Positions 9,852-18,190 are shown, numbered from the stretch's first letter. The stretch is DNA of 64,000 nucleotides from Acidithiobacillus caldus ATCC 51756 (GCF_000175575.2 NZ_CP005986.1:317549-381548), one strand, 5' to 3'. The notes: generated by a model from the sequence alone, not told the origin. Program-made: numbers and translations.

Positions 9852-10436
9852 ATGATCCGTTCCTTACGCGCAGCACTCATCGTCTTTGCCCTGCTGGTGC
9901 TGGCCACGGGCATCGTCTACCCCCTTGTGGTCACGGGCCTTGCCCAGCTCCTTTTCCCGCACCAGGCTAACGGCTCCCTCATCCGCGAAGACGGCAAGGT
10001 GGTTGGTTCCCGCCTCATCGGCCAGTATTTCAACGAGCCCCAATATTTTTGGGGACGTCCCTCGGCCACGGACCCCGTCCCCTACGATGCCGAAAACTCC
10101 GGTGCCTCCAATCTGGGCCCGACCAATCCGAAGCTTATCCAGCACGTCCGCGAGCGGGTCGCCCGCCTGCGCGCGGCCGATCCGGCCGAGGGCAATCGTC
10201 CGGTGCCGGTGGACCTCGTCACCTCATCCATGAGTGGTCTGGATCCCGATATCAGCATCGCCGCCGCCCGTTACCAGCTGGCTCGGGTGGCCCAAGCGGG
10301 GCATCTGCCGGAGCAGCAGGTGGCGGCACTCATGGAGAAGTACACGAAGCCCGCCTTGTTCGGCTTCATCGGTGAGCCGCGGGTGAATGTGCTGGAGCTC
10401 AATCTGGCCCTGCACCGCCTCTATGAGGAGCGCTGA
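9852..10436 (+). CDS. kdpC: K+-transporting ATPase subunit KdpC
   Basis: 194-residue accessory subunit with one N-terminal membrane helix (LIVFALLVLATGIVYPLVVT) and a periplasmic domain containing FWGRPSAT and SGLDPDISIAAA, both typical of KdpC. It increases the ATP affinity of KdpB (family knowledge). Last gene of the kdp operon, followed 28 nt later by a hairpin terminator. Confidence 0.97.
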   Translation: MIRSLRAALIVFALLVLATGIVYPLVVTGLAQLLFPHQANGSLIREDGKVVGSRLIGQYFNEPQYFWGRPSATDPVPYDAENSGASNLGPTNPKLIQHVRERVARLRAADPAEGNRPVPVDLVTSSMSGLDPDISIAAARYQLARVAQAGHLPEQQVAALMEKYTKPALFGFIGEPRVNVLELNLALHRLYEER

Positions 10437-10464
10437 CAGATCCTTTGGCTAATGTAAATTCGCA

Positions 10465-10492
10465 AAAGGCGCCCATGGCGCCTTTAATTTTT
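10465..10492 (+). terminator. Rho-independent terminator after kdpC
   Basis: Perfect 9-bp stem AAAGGCGCC / GGCGCCTTT around a CAT loop, followed by AATTTTT. It ends the kdpFABC transcript. Confidence 0.85.
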
Positions 10493-10509
10493 ACCTCAAG
10501 GAGAATCTC

Positions 10510-10581
10510 ATGGGCTTCCCTCCAGAGCCGCGTCCTCGGTCCTTTGCTGAGTCCGCGATAATGCGGGAAGGGTTTTCATAG
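10510..10581 (+). CDS. Possible 23-residue small ORF
   Basis: An ATG preceded by AAGGAG at a good distance opens a 23-codon frame (MGFPPEPRPRS...) ending in TAG, just after the kdp terminator. The peptide is Pro/Arg/Ser-rich and not hydrophobic. No family recognised. The strong Shine-Dalgarno sequence is the only support, so it may be spurious or the remnant of a longer gene. Confidence 0.25.
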   Translation: MGFPPEPRPRSFAESAIMREGFS

Positions 10582-10595
10582 GGTGAGAAAAAGGA

Positions 10596-11531
10596 TCAGC
10601 TCTTTTTATTGTCGGCCTCCACTGCTGGACCGTGGGGCGCGCTGTAACCGTTGTCGCGGAAGATTTTTTGCCCCGTCGCACTGCGCAGGAAATCGACGAA
10701 CTCCTGTCCCAGTTGGGGATGGGGAGCGTCCGTCAAAACCGCCGCGTAGAACACCAGGGGCTGGGGATGCACGACCTTATCTTTCCCATCCACGCTTATC
10801 GTGAACTGCACCTTGTCGTACCAGTCCTTGGCGTAGCGTGGGTCGCTCAGGTTGATCTCGGGAGGCAGTTTGACGCAGGGCAGTTTTTGTGAGGTGACCG
10901 CGCTCAGATAGCCCGACGAAGCCGCCAATTGCCCGGACTTGAGCCGCGTCAGTAGAGATGGCTCCGTGAGAATCTGCCGGGGATTCATCTGCTCTCCGAG
11001 GATTTTCTGGGCGAGGCCAGGGATGTGGTAATAACGCTCGGCCAGAAGCATGGTGAAGATGATGTTCTGCCCCTGGGGATCCGTGCGTGGATCCGTCCGA
11101 CCAAAGGTCACTCCCGGCATCTGCAGGACCTCATACCAGGCTTTCTTGCCCTGGGCCGCGGCCGCAAAGTCCTTGGCGTAGGGACTGTCGGGGCTGTAGG
11201 CAATGCACATCTGCGTGCTGGCGACGGGATAGGCCTCGCGCACCAGGCCCGCCTGCTGGAGGATCTCCACAGGACCGGGGGTGATGGAGACGAAAACGTC
11301 CGGACGAATCTTGTGGTCGGCGATGAGGCGGGCAAGCCCATAGGCTCCCTGGCCCTCGCCGCGGTAATCCACCCCGCGCGTCTTGGCGAAATCGGGCCCG
11401 AGATGCAGATCCATCACGGCACCCATGGAGCCGGCGTAGGCAACGTAGAGATCCTCGGCATTCGCCTTGGCAGCGCCGACGGCAAGGGTAAGGGGCAGTA
11501 GTAGACAGCTGAACAAGACGGTTGGGCGCAC
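10596..11531 (-). CDS. Periplasmic molybdate/tungstate-type (ModA/WtpA-like) binding protein
   Basis: 311-residue secreted solute-binding protein. The GTG start has GGAG six nt upstream and gives a clean signal peptide (RPTVLFSCLLLPLTLAVGAA, cleavage after AKANA). An in-frame ATG ten codons earlier would place extra residues before the signal peptide and overlap a palindrome. The mature part begins LYVAYAGSMGAVMD and has the oxyanion-binder layout (VFVSITPGPVEILQ; IAYSPDSPYAKDF; TDPQGQNIIF). No permease or ATPase gene adjoins it, so it is an orphan binding protein. The substrate (molybdate, tungstate, sulfate or another oxyanion) is not established. Confidence 0.75.
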   Translation of the reverse strand: MRPTVLFSCLLLPLTLAVGAAKANAEDLYVAYAGSMGAVMDLHLGPDFAKTRGVDYRGEGQGAYGLARLIADHKIRPDVFVSITPGPVEILQQAGLVREAYPVASTQMCIAYSPDSPYAKDFAAAAQGKKAWYEVLQMPGVTFGRTDPRTDPQGQNIIFTMLLAERYYHIPGLAQKILGEQMNPRQILTEPSLLTRLKSGQLAASSGYLSAVTSQKLPCVKLPPEINLSDPRYAKDWYDKVQFTISVDGKDKVVHPQPLVFYAAVLTDAPHPQLGQEFVDFLRSATGQKIFRDNGYSAPHGPAVEADNKKS

Positions 11532-11546
11532 GCTAGTCTCCGGGAT

Positions 11547-11572
11547 TCGAAATATCTGCATGAATATATCGA
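11547..11572. promoter_or_regulatory. Imperfect palindrome upstream of the ModA-like gene (operator candidate)
   Basis: On the minus strand TCGATATAT is separated by eight bases from ATATTTCGA, an inverted repeat matching at 8 of 9 positions. It lies immediately upstream of the GGAG/GTG start of the binding-protein gene and about 80 nt from the photolyase start. AT-rich dyads of this shape are typical of ModE- or LysR-type operators. The regulator is unknown. Confidence 0.4.
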
Positions 11573-11648
11573 AGTGCTTCCCTTGTCAATGCTCGGCGGC
11601 ACCCTTGATCCAGTTGAGGAGGCCCTAAGCCCGTGGCAGACTGCCATC

Positions 11649-13130
11649 ATGACGGACTTGGCCCTGGTGTGGTTCAAGCGCGATCTGCGGTGTACGGACC
11701 ATGCCCCTTTGGCGGCGGCCGCCCGTTGTCGCAGCGCAGTGGGGCTTTACGTGCTCGAGGACGAGTGGCTGGGGGCCCCGGAGTGGGATCCCCAGCACTG
11801 GGAGTTCATCCGCCAGAGTTTGCTGGAGCTGCGCGATAACCTTGCGGCGCGGGGAATGCCTCTGCTGCTACGGCGGGGCGCAATGCCGCTGGTGCTGGCG
11901 CAGTTGTGGCGCGATTATCCTTTCACGGAGCTCCTCAGCCACGAAGAAACCGGCTCGGCGTGGACGTACGCCCGAGATCGGCGGGTGGCCGCCTGGTGTC
12001 GCGAGCGCGGAATAGCGTGGCGCCAGTGGCCACAGTTTGGTGTGGTCCGACCCCTTGCCCAGCGCGATGGCTGGGCTGAGGCCTGGGAGCGATTCATGGC
12101 ACGGCCGCCGCTGGCGGCGGTCGGGCAGCTCCCCGGAACGACCACGCCCTTGGATGGCGGCGATATTCCCAGTCTCGACGCATTGGGTCTACCAGCGGCG
12201 CGGCCAATACCGCCGGCAGGCGAGGCCGCGGCTACGCGCACCCTCGAAAGCTTCATTGCCGAGCGCGGCAGTCGCTACCTGCACACCCTGTCGAGCCCCC
12301 TGCTGGCGGAGCGTGGCTGTTCACGTCTCAGTGCACACCTTGCTTACGGCACCGTTTCCATGCGCCAGGTGGTCCAGCGCACACGCCAGCGCCTGCGGGA
12401 ATTGCGCAAGGAGGGCAGCGCTGAGGCGGGCGAGCGGGCGCGGCACCTGCGCGGTTTTCTTTCGCGTCTACACTGGCACTGCCACTTCATTCAAAAGCTG
12501 GAGGATGAGCCGGCCAGCGAATTCCACAATTTTTCGCGCAGCTACGATGGCTTGCGTGAGGACGATTGGAGCGAAGAGCGATTCTTGGCCTGGGCCGAGG
12601 GTCGGACCGGCTTTCCCTTCGTCGATGCCTGCATGCGCTGCCTACGCGCTACGGGCTGGATCAATTTTCGTATGCGGGCGATGTTGGTGAGCTTTGCCAG
12701 CTACCACCTCTGGCTGCATTGGCGGGGCACCGGTTTATTCCTGGCGCGGCAGTTTTTGGACTTCGAGCCCGGCATCCATTGGAGTCAGATGCAGATGCAG
12801 TCGGGCACGACGGGCATCAATACCCTACGCATCTACTCCCCCAACAAGCAGTGGGCGGACCAGGATCCGCGTGGGGAGTTCGTGCGCCGTTGGCTACCGG
12901 AGTGGGGCAGCCCCGACTACCCGCCACCCATCGTCGATGAGCAGCGTGCCGCCCGTATTGCCAAGGAGCGGATATGGGCGCGCCGCCGCCAGCCCGAAGC
13001 GCGCGCCGAGGCCCGACAGGTTCTCGAGCGCCACGGCTCGCGCAAGGACCGCAGCCGCACGCCAAGGCCCAAGGCTCAGCCGCAGCCGCCAACCACGACC
13101 GAACAGCTGGAGCTTTTCGCCGGCGAGTAA
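11649..13130 (+). CDS. phr: Cryptochrome/DNA photolyase family flavoprotein with clamp-motif tail
   Basis: 493-residue protein expected to use FAD and blue light to repair pyrimidine dimers, or to act as a cryptochrome. The N-terminal Rossmann-type antenna domain begins LALVWFKRDLRCTDHAPL. The C-terminal FAD domain contains RLSAHLAYGTVSMRQV, FVDACMRCLRATGWINFR and HWSQMQMQSGTTGINTLRIY. ATG was chosen because the family's WFKRDLR motif starts about eight residues in; upstream in-frame starts add unlike sequence. The last ~45 residues are basic, Pro/Thr-rich and likely disordered, ending EQLELFAGE, which resembles a beta-sliding-clamp-binding peptide. The repair-versus-signalling role is not resolved. 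Confidence 0.9.
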   Translation: MTDLALVWFKRDLRCTDHAPLAAAARCRSAVGLYVLEDEWLGAPEWDPQHWEFIRQSLLELRDNLAARGMPLLLRRGAMPLVLAQLWRDYPFTELLSHEETGSAWTYARDRRVAAWCRERGIAWRQWPQFGVVRPLAQRDGWAEAWERFMARPPLAAVGQLPGTTTPLDGGDIPSLDALGLPAARPIPPAGEAAATRTLESFIAERGSRYLHTLSSPLLAERGCSRLSAHLAYGTVSMRQVVQRTRQRLRELRKEGSAEAGERARHLRGFLSRLHWHCHFIQKLEDEPASEFHNFSRSYDGLREDDWSEERFLAWAEGRTGFPFVDACMRCLRATGWINFRMRAMLVSFASYHLWLHWRGTGLFLARQFLDFEPGIHWSQMQMQSGTTGINTLRIYSPNKQWADQDPRGEFVRRWLPEWGSPDYPPPIVDEQRAARIAKERIWARRRQPEARAEARQVLERHGSRKDRSRTPRPKAQPQPPTTTEQLELFAGE

Positions 13131-13235
13131 AGGGCCGGCTAGAGCCGCCCACTCCCCAAGTCGCGATGCGTGGCGACTCCGGGTGGCCGCTCGGCTGGCC
13201 AGTTTCCGCGGGGAGCGTTCACAGAGGACGAAGCC

Positions 13236-13823
13236 TTACTGCACCACGTGCCCCGGATATTTTTTCAGCAGGGTCAGGTACTCGGGGTTCATTTCCTGCT
13301 TGGGGAAAAAGGCCTTCCACGTCGTTACGGGCAAGAGTTGCTGCGGGGGCGGGGCGAAGACGAAGTCCTGCTGGCGCACCAGGGCGTGGCAGGCGATGCA
13401 GGAGCCGACCTTGCCAAAGGCGATGACCTTTCCCGAGGGCTGGTAGGCGGCCATGATCCAGTTCCGATCGCCGGCATCGAAACCGGGAGCCTTCAGCATG
13501 GCCGTGACCCCCACCAATTGCTTCTGGAGGTTGTAGTTTTCCTTGATGAGCAGGCTACCGTCCTCGTAACGCCGGACCTTGAGTATGTCGCCGGCCGCTT
13601 CGATGTTGCGTATGGCGGGGGCATTGGCGAGGTCCGTCGTCAGCGGGTCTACGGTGCGCGAGCCGACCTGAAACGGCGTGCTTTCGGGCATGGTGGCGTG
13701 GGCCTTCTCGAGCGTCTGGATCTGCTGCCAGAGGGCCGCGGGAGTGACGGTCGTTGCCATTACCGGTACGGCGAAAGTCAGCAAGAAAGCGGTGCTCAGG
13801 GCGTTCAGTTGCGCGGTTTTCAT
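13236..13823 (-). CDS. Cytochrome P460-family periplasmic heme protein
   Basis: 195 residues with an N-terminal signal peptide (LSTAFLLTFAVPVMA) and one c-type heme site, CIACH, at residues 142-146. The region before it (DGSLLIKENYN; GDRNWIMAAYQPSGKVIAFGKVGSC) matches the beta-rich P460/cytochrome c'-beta fold, whose members bind NO or oxidise hydroxylamine. ATG was chosen for AGAGGAG eight nt upstream; an upstream frame extension is not plausible. It stands alone, divergent from a DHA2 exporter. Whether the P460 Lys-heme cross-link exists cannot be told from sequence alone; Lys in the LLIKENYN stretch is a candidate. Confidence 0.75.
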   Translation of the reverse strand: MKTAQLNALSTAFLLTFAVPVMATTVTPAALWQQIQTLEKAHATMPESTPFQVGSRTVDPLTTDLANAPAIRNIEAAGDILKVRRYEDGSLLIKENYNLQKQLVGVTAMLKAPGFDAGDRNWIMAAYQPSGKVIAFGKVGSCIACHALVRQQDFVFAPPPQQLLPVTTWKAFFPKQEMNPEYLTLLKKYPGHVVQ

Positions 13824-14158
13824 GATGCGGACTCCTCTTTTGGGCATGGCCCCGGGGCGCGGGCCTACGCTTATAGAGTCGTTTTCATGGCCGATTATTC
13901 CCGGGCCGCCAAGGCGATGCGTGTGTCGTTCCATTCGGAGGAAACCGACTTCTGTCCTGGGTGACACGCTTGGATTACGGGTGAGTAGCGTGACTATCCC
14001 AAGACCGTCAGACAGGGTGTTTGGGAAAAGTCGGATAATCGCGCCGGTTTTTGCGGCCAGTCATCGAGCGTTGGCGCAAATCCCTGGCCCGAAGCGGCGA
14101 ATTCATTGGGCGTGGAGCGGTTGGACAGGGAGTTCAAAAACTTCGTAGAGTAGGGATT
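13824..14158. other. 335-nt intergenic region between divergent genes
   Basis: No convincing ORF with a ribosome-binding site is seen. On the minus strand TATAAG (plus positions 13870-13875) could be a -10 for the P460 gene, but there is no good -35. A GTGTC/GACAC inverted pair lies near 13922-13968. It presumably carries both divergent promoters. Nothing else is recognisable. Confidence 0.4.
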
Positions 14159-15691
14159 ATGGCCACGATTCCTGCCGCGCATGCCGAGCAACCGCCGCTC
14201 TCCCTGGTCGCTATCACCTTTGCCGTGATGGCAGCGATCATCATGAACGTGCTCGACACGACCATCGTGAACGTGGCCCTGCCGAACATGGAGGGAGCTC
14301 TACGCGCCAACGCTGACCAGGGAACCTGGATCCTCACCACCTATCTGTTGGCGATGGTGATTGTGACCCCGCTCACGGGCCTGATCGTCGAACGCTTTGG
14401 GCAGGAACGCGCCATGCTCTGGAGCGTTGGGGTTTTCGTGTTCTCCTCGGCCATGTGTGGGCAGGCCCACAGCCTGGTGGAAATGGTGTTTTGGCGTTTT
14501 TTGCAGGGCGCATTCGGCGCGGCCATGGTTCCCATTGGCCAATCGGTCCTGGTATCGAGCTATCCCCCGGAGCGCCGTGGGGTGGCCATGGCGACCCTGG
14601 GCATGGGCATCATGCTGGGTCCCATCGCTGGCCCCATCCTCGGTGGACTGCTGACCGATACGGTGGGTTGGCGCTGGTGCTTTTATGTCAATGTTCCCGT
14701 GGGACTGCTGGCCTTGCTGTTGATCTGGCTGTACGTGCCCCAATCGGGTAAGAGTACCCAACCCCGCCGGATAGACTGGCTGGGATTTCTGCTGATGGCC
14801 ATCGGATTGGGCGGCCTGCAGATCGTGCTTAGTCTCGGTAACCAGGATGACTGGTTCAGCTCGCACTTCATCGTCAGTGTGACGCTGATGGCTCTGGTTG
14901 CGCTGCTGTTTTTTGTCTGGCGTTGTCTCGAAATCGCTTATCCCGTCGTCAATCTTCGTTTATTGAAAGATCGGGCATTAGCCCTGGGAAGCGCCGGTAT
15001 CGGCATCTTTGGCCTGGCGCTCTACGGTGTCATGGTCATTCTTCCCATCTATCTGCAGGATCACATGGGCTATGAGGCGGTGACCTCCGGTTATGTGATG
15101 GCTCCGCAAGGAGTGGGGGCCATGATCTCCATGTGGGTATCCGGACGGCTCATCAACCGCGGCGCGAGTGCGCGTTGGATGGTGTTTTCGGGTATTCTGC
15201 TCGGTCTCTGGGGTTCCTGGTACACGATACACTACGACCTCAGCGTGAGTCCGTGGTGGATCGTCTTTCCCGGTTTCATCCGCGGTTTGGGCTTGGGGTT
15301 GATTTCCATCCCCATCTTCAACCTTGCCTTTGCCACCCTGACCAAGGAGCAAACGGCCGAAGGTTCCGGGATATTCAATCTGATGCGAAATCTCGGGGGT
15401 TCCGTGGGGATCGCCATCATCTCCACCATCATGTCGGAGCAGACCCAAGCGGGCTGGAACCAAATCGGTGGACACATCAATACCTTCAGTGACGCGCTGC
15501 GGCGCTACTGGCACGCATCGGGTCTACACCCCGATCCGAGTACCTGGGCCATCATGGGACAGACCCTGGGGCAGCAATCGGCCATGCGCGGTATCCTCGA
15601 TGCCTTTACCCTGGTCTTTTACAGCTTTATCGCGATGATTCCTCTGGTGCTGCTCATGCCACGGCGAAAAGCACCAGAGCATCGCCAGTAG
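14159..15691 (+). CDS. DHA2-family (EmrB/QacA) drug:H+ antiporter, MFS
   Basis: 510-residue inner-membrane exporter with 14 predicted membrane segments. Motif C-type and DHA2 signatures are visible: LDTTIVNVALPNMEGAL in the first helix, WILTTYLLAMVIVTPLTG, and MGIMLGPIAGPILGG in helix 5. The ATG at the end of GTAGAGTAGGGATT was preferred over an upstream in-frame ATG, because the homologous region starts about 35 residues later. No membrane-fusion (EmrA) gene is adjacent. It probably exports toxic organic compounds; the substrate is unknown. Confidence 0.92.
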   Translation: MATIPAAHAEQPPLSLVAITFAVMAAIIMNVLDTTIVNVALPNMEGALRANADQGTWILTTYLLAMVIVTPLTGLIVERFGQERAMLWSVGVFVFSSAMCGQAHSLVEMVFWRFLQGAFGAAMVPIGQSVLVSSYPPERRGVAMATLGMGIMLGPIAGPILGGLLTDTVGWRWCFYVNVPVGLLALLLIWLYVPQSGKSTQPRRIDWLGFLLMAIGLGGLQIVLSLGNQDDWFSSHFIVSVTLMALVALLFFVWRCLEIAYPVVNLRLLKDRALALGSAGIGIFGLALYGVMVILPIYLQDHMGYEAVTSGYVMAPQGVGAMISMWVSGRLINRGASARWMVFSGILLGLWGSWYTIHYDLSVSPWWIVFPGFIRGLGLGLISIPIFNLAFATLTKEQTAEGSGIFNLMRNLGGSVGIAIISTIMSEQTQAGWNQIGGHINTFSDALRRYWHASGLHPDPSTWAIMGQTLGQQSAMRGILDAFTLVFYSFIAMIPLVLLMPRRKAPEHRQ

Positions 15692-15729
15692 AGGGCAGCC
15701 TCTGGTCACGATTCGCTTCTGGAGCACGC

Positions 15730-16692
15730 ATGCACAGTGTTTCCTTGACCCTGGGCCCTCTTCAAATCCCTCTCTGGATTCCCGTGACCATCTTTGCCGC
15801 GGTGATGCAGACCTGGAGAACCGGGGTGCAGGCCAGGCTCAAGGGCCAGTTGAGTGCGGGAGCGGTAAGCTTTGCGCGCTTTCTCTATGCCATGCCACTG
15901 GAGTTCCTGGCCTTCCTGATTCTGCTTGGTCACTTTGGTCCGGCACTTTTCCGGCACAACCATCTGGAGTTTTGGTTTTACTGCCTGGCGGGCGGTTTGG
16001 CTCAGATCTTCGGGACGGTGTTTCTGGTTCAGTCGTTTCACAGCCGAGGACTGGTGGCCGGTACCGCCTACGCCAAAACCGAGGCTGCCCAGCTGGTCAT
16101 TCTGACGACCCTGTTTCTGGGGGCGCAGCTACCACCAGCGGCCGTCGTCGGCATTTTTCTGGCTCTGGCCGGTGTGCTGGTGCTCGGAGCCAAGGGCTGG
16201 GACTTTCTTGCCTCCAGCTTCTGGCGGGGATTGGGACAACCAGCGGCGCGCTATGGCTTGGCGGCGGCTTTGGGCTTCGCCCTGACCGCCATCGCTCTGC
16301 GGGCGGCAAGCGGCGAGGTGGATCCTGGGCTCCCGCCGCTGGCCACGGGCCTGTGGATGCTCTTGGTGACCAATTCTCTGCAAACGCTACTGCAGGGAGG
16401 CTACCTTGTCGCACGAAAGCGGGAGCAGTGGCGTGAGAGCCTACGGGGCTGGCGCATCGCTTGGCCCGTGGGCCTTCTGTCGGCGCTGGGCTCTTGGGCC
16501 TGGTTCAGTGCCTTCGCACTCACCCAGGTAGCTCTGGTTCGGGGTTTGGGCCAGATTGACACCCTCTTGGTCTTCCTTTTTGGCCATCACATCCTCAAGG
16601 AGCGCCTCGGTCGGGCCGAGATCGTGGCGACTCTGCTCATCGTCATCGGTGCCCTCTGTATCGTTGCCCCAGATATAGGTTGGCGAGCCTAG
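15730..16692 (+). CDS. EamA/DMT-superfamily transporter
   Basis: 320-residue inner-membrane protein with about ten hydrophobic segments arranged as two EamA repeats. The first ends with YAKTEAAQLVILTTLFLGAQ and GIFLALAGVLVLGAKGW; the second ends with VRGLGQIDTLLVFLFGHH and LLIVIGALCIVAP. Drug/metabolite transporters of this type usually export amino acids or metabolites. It starts 38 nt after the DHA2 gene on the same strand and may be cotranscribed with it. Substrate unknown. Confidence 0.85.
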   Translation: MHSVSLTLGPLQIPLWIPVTIFAAVMQTWRTGVQARLKGQLSAGAVSFARFLYAMPLEFLAFLILLGHFGPALFRHNHLEFWFYCLAGGLAQIFGTVFLVQSFHSRGLVAGTAYAKTEAAQLVILTTLFLGAQLPPAAVVGIFLALAGVLVLGAKGWDFLASSFWRGLGQPAARYGLAAALGFALTAIALRAASGEVDPGLPPLATGLWMLLVTNSLQTLLQGGYLVARKREQWRESLRGWRIAWPVGLLSALGSWAWFSAFALTQVALVRGLGQIDTLLVFLFGHHILKERLGRAEIVATLLIVIGALCIVAPDIGWRA

Positions 16693-16877
16693 AGCTACCT
16701 GCCCTGGCGCGTGAAGAGGAGTAACCGGAGTAGCGTCGTCGGTTCGCTCGACGGGGGCGAATGGAAAGCGTAAACCGTTTGTCCGGATGGTATTGGCAAA
16801 GCGATTGGGATTGGGTCTGTGGACCGGCTATTTTGGCCCCAGAAGGGGATAGCGACGTTGTCGCCCACGAAGCCGTT

Positions 16878-17495
16878 CTAGACCACCCCCTGACGCCGCA
16901 CGGCCTGCGTCAAAAGTCTCAAGGCCTCCTCCGAGTGACTCAACAGCAGGATAGGATAACCGTCCTTGCCGTGTAGGCTGCGCCAATGCCGCTGACCTGC
17001 CTGGCCACTGGGAGGCAGGGGGGTGGGGTTCTTGAATACCAGCATCCAGGCCCAGCCGGGCATCTGGCCATCGGCTACCTTCTCCATGAAATAACTCCAG
17101 TGCCACACCGGCAGCGTCGCCACGTGGCAGTCTTTGGCCAGCTGCCAGATGGCGGTGGTAAGCCGTGTGGGATCGAAACCAAGAGCTTGGGCGGCGGCCT
17201 CGGGCTTGGCCATGAGCTGGCCACGTAGGCCCTCCTCGCCGCTGACGTGGCGAAAGGCGGCCTCCATGAGGGGCGGGGTCTCCAGCCTGGCTGCCACTTC
17301 GAGAACGGCGGCCCCGGTGCCGCCAGCCAGGGCCGATCCCAAGAGCCACTGCCACGGTCGGAAGAAGAATAGTCGGCGACCGGGATCCTCGGGCCCCGTT
17401 CCCAATGGAGACGGCGATGGCTCGTATTCGGGTACGGGCAAGGAACGCAGGGCCTGGCGCAGGCGCTGCTCGAAGTCTTCAGGATCCGGTGGCAT
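16878..17495 (-). CDS. Single-pass membrane protein coupled to ECF sigma factor (candidate anti-sigma)
   Basis: 205 residues. A cytoplasmic N-terminus of ~45 residues (DPEDFEQRLRQALRSLPVPEYEP) is followed by one membrane helix (WLLGSALAGGTGAAVLEVAA) and a ~135-residue C-terminal, presumably periplasmic domain rich in Trp (VWHWSYFMEKVADGQMPGWAW). Its ATG lies 17 nt inside the 3' end of the sigma gene, the usual arrangement for sigma/anti-sigma pairs. I see no zinc anti-sigma HxxxCxxC motif. The role is inferred from position and topology; the family is not recognised. Confidence 0.65.
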   Translation of the reverse strand: MPPDPEDFEQRLRQALRSLPVPEYEPSPSPLGTGPEDPGRRLFFFRPWQWLLGSALAGGTGAAVLEVAARLETPPLMEAAFRHVSGEEGLRGQLMAKPEAAAQALGFDPTRLTTAIWQLAKDCHVATLPVWHWSYFMEKVADGQMPGWAWMLVFKNPTPLPPSGQAGQRHWRSLHGKDGYPILLLSHSEEALRLLTQAVRRQGVV

Positions 17496-18015
17496 GGTTT
17501 TGCGTATCCCCGCGCAGCGCGCGTGGCTGAAAAAATTGGCGCAGGGCTTGGCGTCCGCGGCTGATGCGGCTCATGACCGTGCCGACGGGCACGCCAAGAA
17601 TCTCCGCAATCTGCCCATAGCTGAGATCTTCCAGATAGAACAGGCTGACGGCCTCCCGCTGAATGGTGGGCAGCGTGTTCAGAGCGCGAAGGATATCCAT
17701 CTGCAGGTCCGATAGGGGGGCAAAATCGGGATAGGGCAGAGTCGCTTCCGATTCCTCGGGAACGAAGCGCGCCGACTCGGCCAGCGTGCGCCACCATAGG
17801 CGGCGCTGAATGGTCAAAAGCCACGCCCACTCTGCCTCGGCGACGCGCAGGGATGAGCGTTTGGGCCAGGCACGCAGCAGTGTTTCCTGGCTGAGGTCCT
17901 CGGCACGATGGTAGTCTCCCGTCCAGGCCCAGGCCACCCGAAAGAGGCGCGGACGGTAGTGACCCAGCCAAAGCGCCTCGGCATCGGACGGCCGATCGCG
18001 CTTGCGCCCGGTCAC
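17479..18015 (-). CDS. ECF (group 4) RNA polymerase sigma factor
   Basis: About 178 residues. Region 2 reads LWLGHYRPRLFRVAWAWTGD...AEDLSQETLLRAW, and region 4 reads ALNTLPTIQREAVSLFYLEDLSYGQIAEILGVPVGTVMSRISRGR. The GTG start has GGGAGG five nt upstream. An ATG 31 codons earlier would add a Pro/Ala-rich, unlike segment with a weak ribosome site, so I prefer the GTG; the longer form (to 18108) is possible. It overlaps the downstream membrane-protein gene by 17 nt. It follows the AcfC-like gene on the same strand. The stimulus is unknown. Confidence 0.88.
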   Translation of the reverse strand: MTGRKRDRPSDAEALWLGHYRPRLFRVAWAWTGDYHRAEDLSQETLLRAWPKRSSLRVAEAEWAWLLTIQRRLWWRTLAESARFVPEESEATLPYPDFAPLSDLQMDILRALNTLPTIQREAVSLFYLEDLSYGQIAEILGVPVGTVMSRISRGRQALRQFFQPRALRGDTQNHATGS

Positions 18016-18173
18016 ACCGACCTCCCGCGCTCCACGTGGAGCCTCGGGCGGTGGCGCCGCCGGCTGGACCGAAACGCCCTGATCATCACCAGGGCACTGC
18101 CGGGCCATGCACCTTGGCGACCCGCCACAGACCTTTGGCCTTTTTGCCCATGGTCTTTACCAGCACCCGGTTC

Positions 18174-18190
18174 CCCCGCCAGAGGCGGGG
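18174..18190. repeat. GC-rich hairpin between AcfC-like gene and sigma factor
   Basis: Perfect 7-bp inverted repeat CCCCGCC-AGA-GGCGGGG downstream of the minus-strand binding-protein gene. It has no T-tract, so it may be a pause site or mRNA 3' structure and not a full terminator. Confidence 0.45.

Noticed and set aside
13159-13178. Inverted repeat AGTCGC-N8-GCGACT between the photolyase and P460 genes
   Set aside because: Only 6-bp arms and no T-tract; too weak to call a terminator.
16761-16976. 71-codon plus-strand ORF between the EamA gene and the sigma/anti-sigma pair
   Set aside because: Overlaps the 3' end of a better-supported minus-strand gene, and its only upstream purine stretch (GGGGGCGA) is a poor ribosome site.
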